From assembly GCA_001695595.3 (NCBI GenBank), contig MBPM02000071.1, forward strand, positions 186,001 to 250,000: a stretch of DNA of 64,000 nt. Direction: 5' to 3'. Shown here piece by piece: positions 1 through 12,115 of the stretch. The stretch comes from Plasmopara viticola. Lineage: Eukaryota > Oomycota > Peronosporomycetes > Peronosporales > Peronosporaceae. The notes under the pieces were generated by a model. That model did no database searches, was not told the DNA's origin, and worked only from the letters and a program-made list of their open reading frames with translations. Made by a program: the position numbers and the translations under genes. Within the stretch, counting starts at the first letter, position 1. Each line of letters begins with the position of its first letter.

Positions 1-156
1 TTCAAAATTTTCGAAACAATCGTACGCAAGTGCGCATGCTCTTATGAAATTGCCATCCGCTTTGATTAATTATACTTTTCAGCTTATCCAATCCGTGCAC
101 CAATGATTGTTTGCAAACTTCTTTAAATTCGCTGAAAAATACATTTGATCGTGCAA

Positions 157-1602
157 TTAATCTCCGTGGATTGTATACTTTTCGCGAACAATGCTTGGAT
201 CAAACTGGAAAAACAGATACTCCGCTACGTCAGACAGCTTGGCTTGGCTTTGACAAAAGACGTACGTACCACTTCCCATCTACTGGCAGGGAAAATGTGC
301 TTGTTCTTTTCGTACCAATACCGGTCCACAACTTTGCCTGGATGTGACTACATTACATGCGCAAAACGTTAAACATGCACTAGCATAAACAAGAAATGTT
401 GCGCTGTCCCAACCTCATCTTTTTCAACACGCCGGTCTTGCACGAGACGTACATCGTCGTGCACGTCGAAATGGAACAATGGGCCACTTTTCCCTCGAGC
501 TTTGGTTACGATTAAATCGTAGAAAGAATAGTGCTATGAAGCAATTCAAGGAATTAGCTACATTTTAGCTCCCGGTACCACAAAGCTCGCTCACGTGAGG
601 AATGATAAGGTCTTCTTTAATGTAAATTAAATTCTCTGCACTGACACCGCGCAGCTCGGCAAACTCGGCGACCAACTGCTGTTTGACAAGCTCGAGGTAT
701 TTGCCAATTGTTGTCTTCTTTGGAACCTATTGCGATAGTTTAAAAGTTAGGCAACTGCTTTCGTGAATCGTGCGTTCTCACTAACCGTGATCTCCCGACG
801 GTGCCCAGAGCCATCCCAGTAACTGTAAGTCACCGCAACACTCTCGTCTGCAGTACATTACTCTTATGAAAATCGGCAACGAATCAATGATTCCCATACC
901 TTTGATACGCTCTTGCTCGGCTTCCCACTCCGCACGAAGTCGCTGTCGTTCGCGTGCTTCCTCCTTTTCGCGTTCCTTATCGGGCAAGAAATCCGTTGCG
1001 ACATTTGGATTCTTAATGCTCTTTCTAACCCGTCTCGACATCCCAATCGAATCGGGTTCATCCTTTTCATCGTCTAGATCGAAGGAGAGCGGCCCCATCG
1101 TCTTGACTTTTCGTTTCTTCTTTCTTGGCTCTTTCTGCTGTTCCTCCAGCCTATCGCAATCATAACCATCCACGCATGAGATTACCGTATCATTGTCATC
1201 CATTGACGATGCTCCAATACACACACCGCACATCGACATTCGAGCTTTTGCGATTTTGAAGATCCTCGCGTTTCTTTCTAAATTCTTCCGCCGTCACCAA
1301 TCCCACCGTTTGGCGCTACAAATAACGACCTTCAGTGCAAAGTGCTGACAAGTATCTTACTGCAAGCCTCTTCATTGTCCAAAACTTTCCTTAAATTCGC
1401 TCTCATCGTCGTCCTGGTGCGACTGAAAGTTGGCGTCAATGCGCGTTCCTCGACGATTTGTCTTTTCAATGTCCTGGCGCTTGGCTTCGTACTCCTTTTC
1501 CTGTTCTTCACGCTTTTTGGTCAAATGCGCAGCTCTTGATCCGGCCGCGTTGCCTTCCACCGTGTGTGCGCCCGACGACCCGTAGCGCTTGATGCCTGTC
1601 AT
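157..1602 (-). CDS. FAM50: XAP5/FAM50 nuclear protein, eight exons
   Basis: XAP5/FAM50 proteins are conserved nuclear proteins linked to splicing and gene expression (XAP5 CIRCADIAN TIMEKEEPER in Arabidopsis, FAM50A in human). I assembled the exons by hand: 1602-1390, 1315-1227, 1150-900, 847-786, 726-595, 533-414, 347-270 and 204-157. They total 993 nt, exactly 331 codons, giving a 330-residue protein close to the family's usual 340. Family landmarks appear in order: the N-terminal coiled basic region, TVGLVT, a KKKRKVK basic stretch before [76 protein letters not shown] and a C-terminal KYTIHGD. Introns 2 to 7 are GT-AG and 52 to 76 nt. Intron 1 (1316-1389) starts with GA instead of GT, yet no other donor keeps the frame. 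Exon limits of intron 2 are the least certain. The gene is otherwise unbroken, so it is probably functional if intron 1 is spliced. Confidence 0.93.
1316..1389 (-). other. Intron 1 of FAM50 with a GA-AG boundary
   Basis: The donor reads GAAAGT where GTAAGT would be expected, and the acceptor is TTTGTAG. Removing exactly this segment joins FK to RQTVGLVT, which matches the family in both register and length. An in-frame TGA lies 12 nt beyond the donor and an in-frame TAG is the acceptor itself, so retention or use of the nearby GT sites would stop translation. Confidence 0.75.
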
Positions 1603-4600
1603 GGTACAAATATTTAATAATTATATTGGTACTCGAAGGATACATAAATTACGGAGTGCTATTCAGGGCATATACTTAATTCTTGATAGGAATGAAATGG
1701 ATGTTACAAAGTTAAATTTCACTCGTCCGAGGATGACCATTTGCTTGCCAAGAGATTTATTAATTCCCTCTCCGCCTCCTCTGTGCAAGGTGCTGTGCGA
1801 CCCCGTCACACGTGGTAGCACTTGATTTAGGCAAATCCTGCGCCCGCGCGGGTAGATCGATAATCTGGACCTTCCAGGATAAATTAGCGGACGAGCAGTT
1901 CGCACTGCTTCAGACAGTACAAGCAGCCAGCAAGAAATGCTTGCGACTAGGGAATTTATCTGTTAATTTAAAAAAGCGTATATATTAAGTCTTAAGTACA
2001 AAAAAATCAACAAGGTCTTGGTTTTGGAACCAAAAGTTTTTTTTTAGCGTCAGGCGGATAAATAGTGACTTACGAATCTTTCTAATTCCAAGTGCACAAT
2101 GAAAGTCAGAAATTTGAAATATTAAGCACACAGCGACAGCAGACTTGCTTTGCCTTGTAGCACTTGTAATCAATATATACTTAGGTCTTCATGAATAATT
2201 TTCAGTGATAAGCAAGCAACATGCATAGGTTCCTGAGTGCATGCGATACATGCTGAATGAGCTGGTAGATTGACTAGCCCCAAGAGGGTGCTATACAAAA
2301 GTTCGACGCAATCAATGCGTGTCTAAGAGCATTCTCCAGATATGCTATCGCTCTATCAGAGGGTTGTAATAATAAATTGACGGAGTCACCAGCGTGATAT
2401 CGCCGGTCCCTTTTGCTGATTCTCCGCCTAAGCCAAAGTTGCTCACAGTATATTTGGAATCACTTTAGTGGAAGCTATTTTCTGCTTCTGGTCTGAGAGA
2501 TCATATGGCCATGATGTTCGCCTATGGCATACCACCAATTAGAGTGGTCCGGGCGGTCTAGAGGCTTAGTAAAGAAGATATCATTAAGTCGTCAATTACA
2601 ATGCCTCAGCTGAAGCGCATGGGCGAGCTATTGATATAGCTAGTGCGCTGTTTTATTGCCGCCTTGATGGACACACAGAAGATGCTTGTAGCTTTTGTCC
2701 AAATGTTGAGAGCTTATTTGGCTGCATTTGCCAGTAAACCTTTTCCAGAGAAGGATGCAGTCACCGCCCGTACAGAGGATCACAAATGGGCGCAGCATGG
2801 ACGAAGGTGCTTTGTGAAAGCCCAATCTCTTATGAGGAAGGCGTTATGCAAGTGTAACTTTCAGGAAGCCCAGGTAGGGGGAAGCATTGGCGCAATAGGC
2901 GCTTCGAAAACCACAGATCTCAGCTATGCTGCCGACAATCAGGAAGACCTCTAAGTTGCTGGCCAGCATATGGTGTCTACCTATACTTCACCTGCATCAC
3001 GTGCCATTTGCGGTTCAATCGTCCCTTGTGCAGTACCCGCCAAGAATAAGGGAGCCAAAATCTCACGGCCAATCAGTCGTATGTTATGCCTCGGGTAATC
3101 GGAGCACTCAGCAATAGTGGGGATCAACGTTGCTTTGATATTAAGGATCGGACTGGGGTAAACATCCAACGATTGCTTCTTCGCATTATAATAGCTTCTG
3201 CTATCTTTTACTAATAGTTGTTGTTTATTATGTACTGTTTTTTTGTTAGCTTCTCGTTGATATCCGATACCATAGTGTGTGTACCAAACAACATGATTAA
3301 GTCGTCAGCTAGTGTGACACATACTGCATTCATTACACCCTGTTCCATCGACAATCCGCTGCGTAAACCTGTTCTTGGTGACTGTGGACGCTGCTGTACA
3401 TCCAAAAGATCTGTATCAGATCTACACTCGAAATCAATTAACAGGCTCCGAGGTGGATAGAATCACCTGTCGAATGCACCGTCCGCACTACTTATGGACT
3501 TATATGAGCCTAAGAATTTGTTTTATTTTTAGCTCTTCTGCTGCCAAGCAATTCAACCTTATCACGGCGCTTAAGCTTTGCGAGTAAGGACTATACTTTA
3601 GATATCAGACAGCGGTCCCGGCTGTACAGCTTACTGACGGTTCCTCACTGGTGAATATTGAGGGTACCACACATAAGGTCGAACGTTATGGCTATACTAG
3701 ATAGATATAAGCCAGTTAAGATTAATATTTTTTTTGAAAAGTTGTATGCTCTTCCAGCGTGCGCAATTTCTTGTCGACACGCAGTCAAGCATGAACTCTA
3801 AGAATGCACATATAAACGAGAGTAGTAGACGGCCTTCAGTAGCACAGCTCTTAAACCCGAACAAGACAAGGGACCTGCGCTCATGAACGGCCCAACTTTG
3901 CACTTAACGTAGGCAGCGACGGTTGAAGAGATGTTAAAATTTCTTTTCCGGAAGCACCGGCACCTGACTATTATGAAGCAAACTGCAAGACTTTTGAATG
4001 GCTACAATATGTCATAGCTTTTGGTACGCGATATTTTCGTATAAGAATCATAGTTTTCCGCTTAAGCGGTCCTCAGAAGTTTTAGCCATATACGAGCTTT
4101 TGCACCTCTTTGAAGCGTTGAATTCACGCCCGCTCTTTACAACAAGATGGCCATAGGCGCATAGTATCCGCTGTATTAACCGTTACGCCGAGGGTCTGAT
4201 ATCCTCATTGACATCAAGGGTCCAGGATCGTCCTAAAATTGCCGCTAGATCTGACTGGCATTATTCAACCACCGAGATTAGCGGTTTGTTGCCAATTAAA
4301 AGCGATTTTACGGTTACCAAAACCTTCTTGAGGAGCTGCTTTACTCCGCTACACAGATCTTGTCAAAGCCTTTAGACCAAATCTACAGGAGGCCGTTGCA
4401 ATCACGAATCAAAAATAACAGCTCTTTGCAATCTGGCCAAGGCCTTTTCGTAGCGCATAGAAGCATAGTAGAATTGACGTCGAATGAGCGCTTGAACTTT
4501 ACGCTTTCACCGCCTGGTAAGACATAATGCCGACGCCGAGATATCCCGAAGGTAACTTATCTCACACCAACCCAATGATCAAATTTTACTTTAAACTTAC

Positions 4601-6331
4601 AGACTGAAAGCAATTCGCTAAATGTAATTAATCTTCGATTTGTAGCACCCCAAAAGCTGTACAATTCTTCAGTTTGCTATTTTATAAAGCTGTTATCGTT
4701 ATAGTACGCAAGAGTAGTCCCAGATTGAGTGCAAATCACCCCGGTCTACGGGCTTCTGGCGATGTCGAGAAAAGTCGTTCTGTGTTTACTAAAAGCATGC
4801 ACGTAGTCGCTGGAAGGTAGTGCAAATTTACCATACTTTAAAAAAAAGCCTTACAAATATGCCTTAACCTACTATTAGCCGAAATAAGTAGTTTATCGGC
4901 TGTTGCACAAATTCAAGCTATGAATATAAGGTTTACGTTTAACATGGGCTGCAAAATGCAAAGAAGTAAGGGCTGAAATAAAAAGCAAAAACTGGAAGCT
5001 CAAGAAATACGTTGTGTTAGTCAAGACGTCGCTGTCGATGTCGTATATTGGGTGGTCAATGAAGTCGGAAGTGACACAGTGCCTTAATGCGACGCATGTT
5101 TTGTTGAGCGACTACAAAACAAATAAAAGCTATCACGCAGTTCGAAGGTCTCGGACTGAGGTGCGCGCCAGTCTATTCGACTATGAAGCTTAGGCCAAAG
5201 AAGCTCATTACCCTTCTTTACTATCGATGACCTCAAAAGCTATAGCTTCACAGGTCAATTCTCAGCCGCTGAATACCATGAAATTTCCAGCCTTTGCGAT
5301 TCCATGGACACCAGGCCCGACTACTCATTTAAATCCTCTCGAATGATGCTTTTGGGAGACGTAAGTGTTTTAACACTATTGTTCCTAGCCTGCGACGCTT
5401 TGCAGCCTCAGCGGGCAAAGTAATAGACGAGTGTTACCGGAGCGCAACCCAAAATGTCTGCAAGCCAAAAGGCGAAACAGAACTTTGGGCGAGCGCTCAT
5501 CAATGCACTCGAGTGAGAGGCTTTTTTTACCTAAGTGACTCTCTGAGGGATGAAATACTCATAAGTCTTCACTCAGCACACAGTCTCCGAACAGCTCTGA
5601 AAGTGCAGCGCTCAAGACTATTAGTCAAGAAGGGTGTGGTCGCGTATTTTGAGTGACTTGGAGAACTTCCGCTTTTTTCTTCGATATCAACAAAGCGTTC
5701 GCCTTCGTTAGTCTATCTACGGTAGTCATCGCCTTATTAAGGGCTATGAGCTGGTGGGAAATCGGGATAATCGTGCGCCCAAAGTCTTTTCATTTAGCTT
5801 CTGACCAGCAACGTCATATATCATATATCCTTTTCCAGTTAAGCCGCACATTGTAGAACTTATGATTAGTTTAGGTCACCAGACGATCTAAACACCTGCA
5901 CCATTATAATTACGTTTCTCTTACAAAGCTTGCAAAAACTCGAGCTCCAAATTACGCCCCGGACTTCAAGAAATAGAGAGGATACTCCGATGATTGTGAG
6001 ACTGCTAACGTTATCGATTTTGGTACCAGTTGGCAAGGATAGCTCTCATATTCAAGTGAAATTTGATTTGGCGGCCATAAATTTCGTCTTGGGGTGGATG
6101 CAGAAGTCTTCAGACGAGGGATTTTGTACATAACGACAAGATCGGCTACTGCGTGTGTGCAATGTGTGCCTTATGTAGTCATACTCTACATGGGAGTTTG
6201 ACAGAGTGATAAGCGTGAGCGATCACAAGCTTGAATTTGAGCCGACGTGTTTCTCTGGATACGTAGCGGATAGCGGAGGTGTAGACTAATAATGAACTTA
6301 TAGCCACTAGAGCACCGCCTACCTGCGTAAT
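1603..6331. other. No recognisable gene (4.7 kb)
   Basis: Only short open frames occur here, the longest about 100 residues (2643-2954, +), and none resembles a family I know. Stops are dense in all frames. The texture is that of old, eroded repeat DNA, but I cannot name the element. A direct repeat such as an LTR was not found by eye. Confidence 0.5.
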
Positions 6332-6344
6332 TCAATGCAAAAGT

Positions 6345-7503
6345 AATGTAATGTAATGTATTACGTTATCGCGTTGCCAAGTTATGCACGTGCTAGGCTC
6401 AGTCTGGCTAGTCCACGACATAGAGTGGTGTCCGCATACGTCGAGTCTCGTTCGGCAGGCAGTGCATCCAGCACCGAGGTCGTGAGGGTCTTGCATTTCT
6501 TTCGGTCTTGTGCAAGGGTACGTACCACTTCGAGGTCTTGTGCTATCCGGAGTCGAGAGCCGGAGCCACGGGAAACAAGGTTGTGGTCGAGTGTTGAGGG
6601 GGCGTGGTGCGAGGACGTCCGCGCCATTTTGCTGCGGTGGAGAAGAAGTAGGCACGCATCTGGAGGTTAGCTGGAATGTCGGGATCGCGGCGAAGTACAT
6701 GGCCAAACAGGCGCCAGTGAGCTTGTGTCAGTCGTAGTCTCAGCGGCCGCTCATCACAGAGGTCGTAGAGTCTTGTATTCGAAATGTGTCGGGGGTAGCG
6801 ATAGCCAAGAGCGTAGCGAAGCTGGTGGCGTTAAAAACTCTCGAGGCCGTGGAGCTCTGACTTGGTAAGAGCCCAGGTGGCGCAGTTGTACAGCAGAATC
6901 GGGAGAACATAGGTATCGTACAATCGAATGCGTGTCTTGGGTGAGATAAGCGTGGGGCGGAGCCAGACGGACCAGAGGCGGTGGAGCGCGAGGGTGGCCA
7001 GGGACTTGCGTCGGGATAGATCTTCAATATCGCCGAGGAGTGTTCCGAGCTTCTTAGTGTGGTGCCAGGTTTCTTCTCGGGATCAGGCGTGTCGAGTGGC
7101 GCCCGACGGGTTGCAGTGGCGGCGGATTTCGGTGACTTCGGTCTTGGCTTCGTTTTTTTTTTTTTCAGAGTTAGAAGGAAGTCATCAATGCGGTGCTCAC
7201 CTCTATCGTAGATCTTGGTTTCTCGGAGGCCAAGGATATCGACGCGGTAGCGCCGGAGATCTTCGGGAAGTGTTTCGTGCTTCTTGCGCTTCGAACCTAG
7301 AGAATTCACATTAAAGGAGCCAATCCGAATGCGGTTGGCGCGGTTAAAAGCGTGGAAGGGGGTTTGGCCTGGTGCTGGAGACCGTCGCGTCGAGGGTGAG
7401 ACTCGTTAGAGACTTGCAGATGCCCGAGAACACCTGCCCGAAGCGCGCGAGCATTTAGCCCCCGCGCTTGGAAGGAGGGCGTCACCCCAACCTTTTCCGA
7501 AAA
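6345..7503 (-). mobile_element. Internally deleted non-LTR retrotransposon, copy A
   Basis: Read on the minus strand, this begins near 7503 with a 5' leader (TTTTCGGAAAAGGTTGGGGT). It then encodes the start of an APE-type endonuclease (GSKRKKHETLPEDLRRY, then DILGLRETKI with the catalytic Glu). A poly-A run near 7150 marks an abrupt jump into the C-terminal part of a reverse transcriptase protein (RLYDTYVLPILLYNCATWALTKSELHGLE). It ends in a pentanucleotide tail, TTACA-type, at 6345. The whole reverse-transcriptase core is missing, so the copy cannot move itself. It is flanked by TCAATGCAAAAGT at 6332-6344 and 7504-7516. Clade is unassigned; the short tandem tail is typical of RTE-like LINEs. 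Confidence 0.88.
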
Positions 7504-8087
7504 TCAATGCAAAAGTATTGTATTGTATTGTATTGCGTTATCGCGTTGCCAAGGTATGCACGTGCTAGGCTCAGTCTGGCTAGTCCACGGCATAGAGTGG
7601 TGTCCGCATACGTCGAGTCTCGTTCGGCGGGCAGTGCATCCAGCACCGAGGTCGTATGGGTCTTCCATTTCTTTCGGTCTTGTGCAAGGGTACGTACCAC
7701 TTCGAGGTCTTGTGCTATCCGGAGTCGAAAGCCGGAGCCACGGGAAACAAGATTGTGGTCGAGTGTCGAGGGGAGCGTGGTGCGGGGACGTCCGCGCCAT
7801 TTTGCTGCGGTGGAGAAGAAGTAGGCACGCATCTGGAGGTTAGCTGGAATGTCGGGATTGCGGCGAAGTACATGGCCAAACAGGCGCCAGCGAGCTTGTG
7901 TCAGTCGTAGTTTCAGCGGCCGCTCATCACAGAGGTCGTAGAGTCTTGCATTCGAAATGGGTCGGGGGTAGCGATAGCCAAGAGCGTAGCGAAGCTGGCG
8001 GCGATGGAAACTCTCGAGGCCGTGGAGCTCTGACTTGGTAAGAGCCCAGTTGTACAGCAGAATCGGTAGAACGTAGGTGTTGTACAA
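7482..8087 (-). pseudogene. LINE reverse transcriptase, C-terminal fragment
   Basis: This 200-residue open frame is the C-terminal piece of the LINE protein in copy B, read from a point just after the internal deletion. It carries the typical sequence after the RT palm: TYVLPILLYN, FHRRQLRYALGYRYPR, ISNARLYDL and RWRLFGHVLRRNPD. Its last residues run past the element's own tail through the target repeat into copy A. In copy A the same region is disrupted. There is no catalytic core, so it is a remnant, not a gene. Confidence 0.85.
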
Positions 8088-8666
8088 TCGAATGCGTGTC
8101 TTGGGTGAGATGAACGTGGGGCGGAGCCAGACGGACCAGAGGCGGTGGAGCGCGAGGGTGGCCAGGGACTTGCGTCGGGATAGATCTTTAATATCGCCGA
8201 GGAGTGTTCCGAGCTTCTTAGTGTGGTGCCAGGTTTCTTCTCGGGATCGGGCGTGTCGAGTGGCGCCCGACGGGTTGCAGTGGCGGCGGATTTCGGTGAC
8301 TTCGGTCTTGGCTTCGTTTTTTTTTTTTCAGGGTTAGAAGGAAGTCATCAATGCGGTGCTCACCTCTATCGTAGATCTTGGTTTCGCGGAGGCCAAGGAT
8401 ATCGACGCGGTAGCGCCGGAGATCTTCGGGGAGTGTTACGTGCTTCTTGCGCTTCGAACCTAGAGAATTCACATTAAAGGAGCCAATCCGGATGCGGTTG
8501 GCGCGATTAAGGGCGTGGAAGGGGGTTTGGCCTGGTGCTGGAGACCGTCGCGTCGAGGGTGAGACTCGTTAGAGACTTGCAGATGCCCGAGAACACCTGC
8601 CCGAAGCGCGCGAGCATTTAGCCCCCGCGCTTGGAAGGAGGGCGTCACCCCAACCTTTTCCGAAAA
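7517..8666 (-). mobile_element. Internally deleted non-LTR retrotransposon, copy B
   Basis: Nearly identical to the copy immediately to its left and carrying the same internal deletion at the same poly-A run (near 8319-8330), so both descend from one deleted parent. Minus strand: 5' leader near 8666, endonuclease start (8472 downwards), then the reverse-transcriptase C-terminal domain. The tail is AATAC-type rather than the TTACA-type of copy A. The same 13-bp repeat TCAATGCAAAAGT bounds it at 7504-7516 and 8667-8679, so three copies of the target repeat punctuate the two elements. Confidence 0.88.
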
Positions 8667-8679
8667 TCAATGCAAAAGT

Positions 8680-9955
8680 GTCTACGTTAAAGTTTGTTGT
8701 TTTTCCATTTTGTGATTATTTTATGATACTTATATAAAGACTAAAACCTCTTTTAAAGTGCGTGCAAACAATTTTTCACGAGTGGATACGTGCGATGCAT
8801 AACACTCTTGATAAGACCACCTTTCCACGCGAGAATGTTCGTAAGAAAACATCAGCTAGTGTCTATTATGAAGCAAAATCGAAGATATAAGCTTTGAAGC
8901 GTTTTTGTTATGTTGGTGGTATTCTGAGCGCAACTGTCGATGTGGCAAATGAGGAATAAGTTGAATGGTAGGCTGGGATTCATTAAGGACGTTGGCGGCC
9001 GCTTCTTCCTTGCGTGCAGCTGTCGTGGCAGCCAATTGCAATATATTTGGCTACGATCACTACACTTGCTTCGTTCTACATGTTTATCAAGTCGCACAGA
9101 AAGTTTAGCACTTGAGTGTGGCTGTTGTTTGACCTTGACACGCAAAAAAAAGCAACGACCTCATCTTTCTCAGTAGGTATTCACCAACACAGTCCAGGTC
9201 TGGGTTGTTTTGCAATATTTCGCTCGAGCGAAAAATCGCTGAAAAGCAACTTTAAACCGCCTTTGACAGTCCTCGTCAGTGAATTAAAGACACCCCATTT
9301 TTATCTCCAAATCAAAATTGGCAAAAATAGCACCGAATCAGAGCGTTTTTGCGCTCTCTTTGCTCGGTACGCTGAGAAAATAGTATATACACGTAGTCAC
9401 AATTGCGGGACATACAATACTGACAACAAAAAGATCTATATCTTTTTGGCGGTTGCTAACACTTGATATGGTCTTCTGCACCTCGACGCATCGTTTACGT
9501 ATTGAAGAGCGAAAAGGTTGAGGTCCTTGGTGCCGAATCTGCTCTCTCTCAGAGTTGTATTGCTTTCCACTGGCGTACGCAAATGCCCCACAGATTTTAA
9601 AAAGAGTTGAGATCCAAATACATCGCTGACCATGCCATAGAGCTGATATTCTAACTCGAATTGTATTCTTAAAATGCGGCATAGAGCATTGTCTGGATTT
9701 GTGGTTTAGGGCTAATTTAATTGATAAATGTGAAGCTGTTAAGGTTATAGATTGTGCAGAAATTCTATTCATGACAAACATATGGTGCACAGGAGATCTT
9801 TCAAATTCTTCCGCATTTTGGATTTTAAGCCCAAAAAAGGTACGCTAAAAGTAGTAAAAGTAATGCTGTAATTATATATTATTTGACGTTTGTTAAAAAG
9901 TAACTCGGTTTTACAATCAAGCTTCCTTCGCTTAAATTGCAGGTTTTCAGTGTGT
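8680..9955. other. No recognisable gene; 3' flank of the next gene
   Basis: Overlapping open frames on both strands (for example 9338-9790 minus, 9116-9466 plus) have no features I recognise and overlap one another. The last tens of bases before 9956 are the 3' flank of the ankyrin-PH-RING gene. Confidence 0.45.
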
Positions 9956-11350
9956 TTAGTCGTAGACTCTCATAATGGAGCGCACACGAGTTCGGCAGTA
10001 GGGACAGGCACGCGTACTACGCATCACGGTATTCAGGCAGGCATGACAGCCCGCTCGGTGTCCGCAGGGAGCGCAGACGGCATTTCTTTGCCGTGTGTAG
10101 CACATTGCACACAAATTCGGCTCCTCCTCCTGTTGCTGTGATAACATTGACGACGAATTGTAGCTTGCTTCGAAACTGCTTTCACTATGATAGCTACGTT
10201 CTAGTTCACTTGGCGAAGAAGACTGATTTGGTTGATACACTTCGACGGTTTTTTGGAACCGCACCCGCGATTTAGTCCTTGCAGGACCGCTGGACTCTTC
10301 CAGACCTCGTAAAATATCTGCCAGAAATTCTTCAGTCTCTGTTCGAGGTTCCGTTTGGTCTAGTGAGTATCGTAGCCGCTCGACCATAGCTGTGCTACTC
10401 GATTTACGCGCTTCGGATTGACGCATTATTGACGAGCGCACATTTTGGACGAGCTCGTGTGGCCAGTAGTAAAGCTCGCTACTAGCTGATTCACACGGTT
10501 GCATACCATAGAGAGAAGCTCCAGTCTCGTGGTCGTAAAAGTTGGTGCTCTCCAGCACTCGTTTCCAACACTTAAAGTTATAGAGATTGTCGGCAGCAAA
10601 TACGAGATTCCGAATCTGAACGTCCTCAAGGCTCATGGTTTTACGGCAAATGGGCGAGCGCGTAAGCTTCTGTCGCCTCACGCTCTGGTACATCACTGGT
10701 TTGTCAAAAATGAATGCGTAATCCCGCTTGAGCCAGAAAAAATTGTCACTGATTTCGAATGGTGACGCACGTGCTGCCTCATCAATAAGGAGCACGGCTT
10801 CCGGACGAACGTCTTTTGGATTCTGAAATAGGCACAACTCTTTTGATGTGCGTTGTTTGTTACAAGCCATGACGACACCCCAGCGCTTTTTCCAGTGCAC
10901 CTTGCCACGTAAATACAACCATCCGCAGTGAACTTTCATGTGCTCAGTCAGAGACGCAACAACAGCATCCCGACGATACTGTCTTGCCAAATCAATGGGT
11001 GACAGTCCCTTGCGGTTGATTGCAAACGCGTCTGCACCAGAGGCCAGCAGCGCGTCCACTACCCCAGAACGGCGATTGGTCATGGCTGCGTAATGAAGTG
11101 CTGTATTTTTTAGTTTCGTGTCGTCTTCGATATTGACATCAGCACCAGCAGTAATCAGCTGCCATACAATTTCGTCCCCACGCTTACTCTCCGTAGCGAC
11201 CATGAGTGCTGTGGTTCCATGATTGTGATGTTTCCAATTAACAAGATTCGGTCCCAACGCGTCCCGCGTCTCCACGAGCATTTCTCGTAACTTGTTAATG
11301 TCACCCTCTCGGGCAGCCTTCCACACGGCGACACACTCGGCACGTGTCAT
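9956..11350 (-). CDS. Ankyrin-PH-RING protein (probable E3 ubiquitin ligase)
   Basis: Single exon, 464 residues. Residues about 45-137 form ankyrin repeats (TTALMVA, then NTALHYAA, then PIDLARQ). Residues about 140-285 look like a pleckstrin-homology domain: the GWLYLRG and WKKRWGVV strands, then a final helix with CWKRVLES. After an acidic, Ser-rich linker, residues 414-452 form a RING finger with ligands C414, C417, C429, H431, C435, C438, C449 and C452. The spacing CxxC-x11-CxH-x3-CxxC is that of IAP-type RINGs, and the chain ends with a short hydrophobic tail (SIMRVYD), which IAP RINGs need for dimerisation. No signal peptide or membrane segment is seen. The start is supported by alignment with the four relatives in this window and by an Inr-like promoter 18 nt upstream. 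Ligase activity and lipid binding are inferred. Confidence 0.9.
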   Translation of the reverse strand: MTRAECVAVWKAAREGDINKLREMLVETRDALGPNLVNWKHHNHGTTALMVATESKRGDEIVWQLITAGADVNIEDDTKLKNTALHYAAMTNRRSGVVDALLASGADAFAINRKGLSPIDLARQYRRDAVVASLTEHMKVHCGWLYLRGKVHWKKRWGVVMACNKQRTSKELCLFQNPKDVRPEAVLLIDEAARASPFEISDNFFWLKRDYAFIFDKPVMYQSVRRQKLTRSPICRKTMSLEDVQIRNLVFAADNLYNFKCWKRVLESTNFYDHETGASLYGMQPCESASSELYYWPHELVQNVRSSIMRQSEARKSSSTAMVERLRYSLDQTEPRTETEEFLADILRGLEESSGPARTKSRVRFQKTVEVYQPNQSSSPSELERSYHSESSFEASYNSSSMLSQQQEEEPNLCAMCYTRQRNAVCAPCGHRAGCHACLNTVMRSTRACPYCRTRVRSIMRVYD

Positions 11351-11368
11351 CGCTCAATAGTTGTCGTG

Positions 11369-11384
11369 CAATAGTAAAATGAAC
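11369..11384 (-). promoter_or_regulatory. Oomycete-type core promoter (Inr/FPR)
   Basis: GTTCATTTTACTATTG resembles the oomycete start-site consensus GCTCATTYYNCAWTTT at 13 of 16 positions. It lies 18 nt before the start codon of the ankyrin-PH-RING gene. The identical 16-mer occurs at the same place before the relative at 28929. Confidence 0.65.
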
Positions 11385-12034
11385 TCTATGACCGTAAAAT
11401 TTAATGATACATCCGGAGCAGTTTGGGTACTAGAGCCGGTCTTATTTCCTTTTAAGTCATTAACGAATGAGACCCGACATGCTCTCACACCTGCAGAGAC
11501 GCAGACGGAGCCGGTTTCACTTATTCGTCTTGTGATCAGAGACAGACCAGCGCCCATCATGTATATCATGTAATTTGCAGGTTTACATAACGACAATTTT
11601 GCTAGCAGCTTGCGATAGGAAGATAATTGCATGTGTAAGCTTTGTTGACAAAACCTTTGGAGAATACAAGATCGATTGTTGGCAATGAGATTTCGTGCTG
11701 GGCTTACACGATGGCGGATGGTACCTCAACAACGTGACTGGGACATGCTATTTAAGCAATTTCAAATCTATACCTACTGCTTAATTTCTACACATCAAGT
11801 CTCACTGCGAAATGTCGTCACAATGCCCCTTACATACAGGATGGGATGGATGAGAGTAAGAATTTGCTTATTTATGGCGGTCGTATTGCAATGTTTGGTT
11901 CTTTGATTATTCTGTTAACTATTCCATTTACTTATTCTCTTGAAAGTCGAAGTACAACTTTTCGACCTATTTTAAAGTTTGTTATTGGTTAGTACACTGA
12001 TGACCGCTATTAGTAGAATTAGTGTGGATTGATA
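11385..12034. other. Upstream flank, partly duplicated near 29 kb
   Basis: The first ~200 bases match the sequence upstream of the family member at 28929 (shared GAGACGCAGAC and CCAGCGCCC blocks), so the duplication that produced these genes included the promoter region. The rest holds nothing I recognise. Confidence 0.5.
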
Positions 12035-12115
12035 GTTAGTGCGGTCCACACTAATATACGTACCGTGAATTTGGCGACTTGGGAGGTTGAGAAATGGTGC
12101 AGACTCCGCACGGAC

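Noticed and set aside
1342..1539. Plus-strand hydrophobic frame opposite FAM50 exon 1
   Set aside because: Antisense of a Glu/Lys-rich coiled region, which always gives a hydrophobic shadow.
6356..8477. Plus-strand frames rich in Arg and Ser in the LINE pair
   Set aside because: Antisense of the LINE protein and leader; they recur identically in each repeat copy.
9338..9790. Minus-strand open frame of about 150 codons
   Set aside because: No recognisable motif, low-complexity basic composition, overlaps another frame on the plus strand, and no promoter or splice context.
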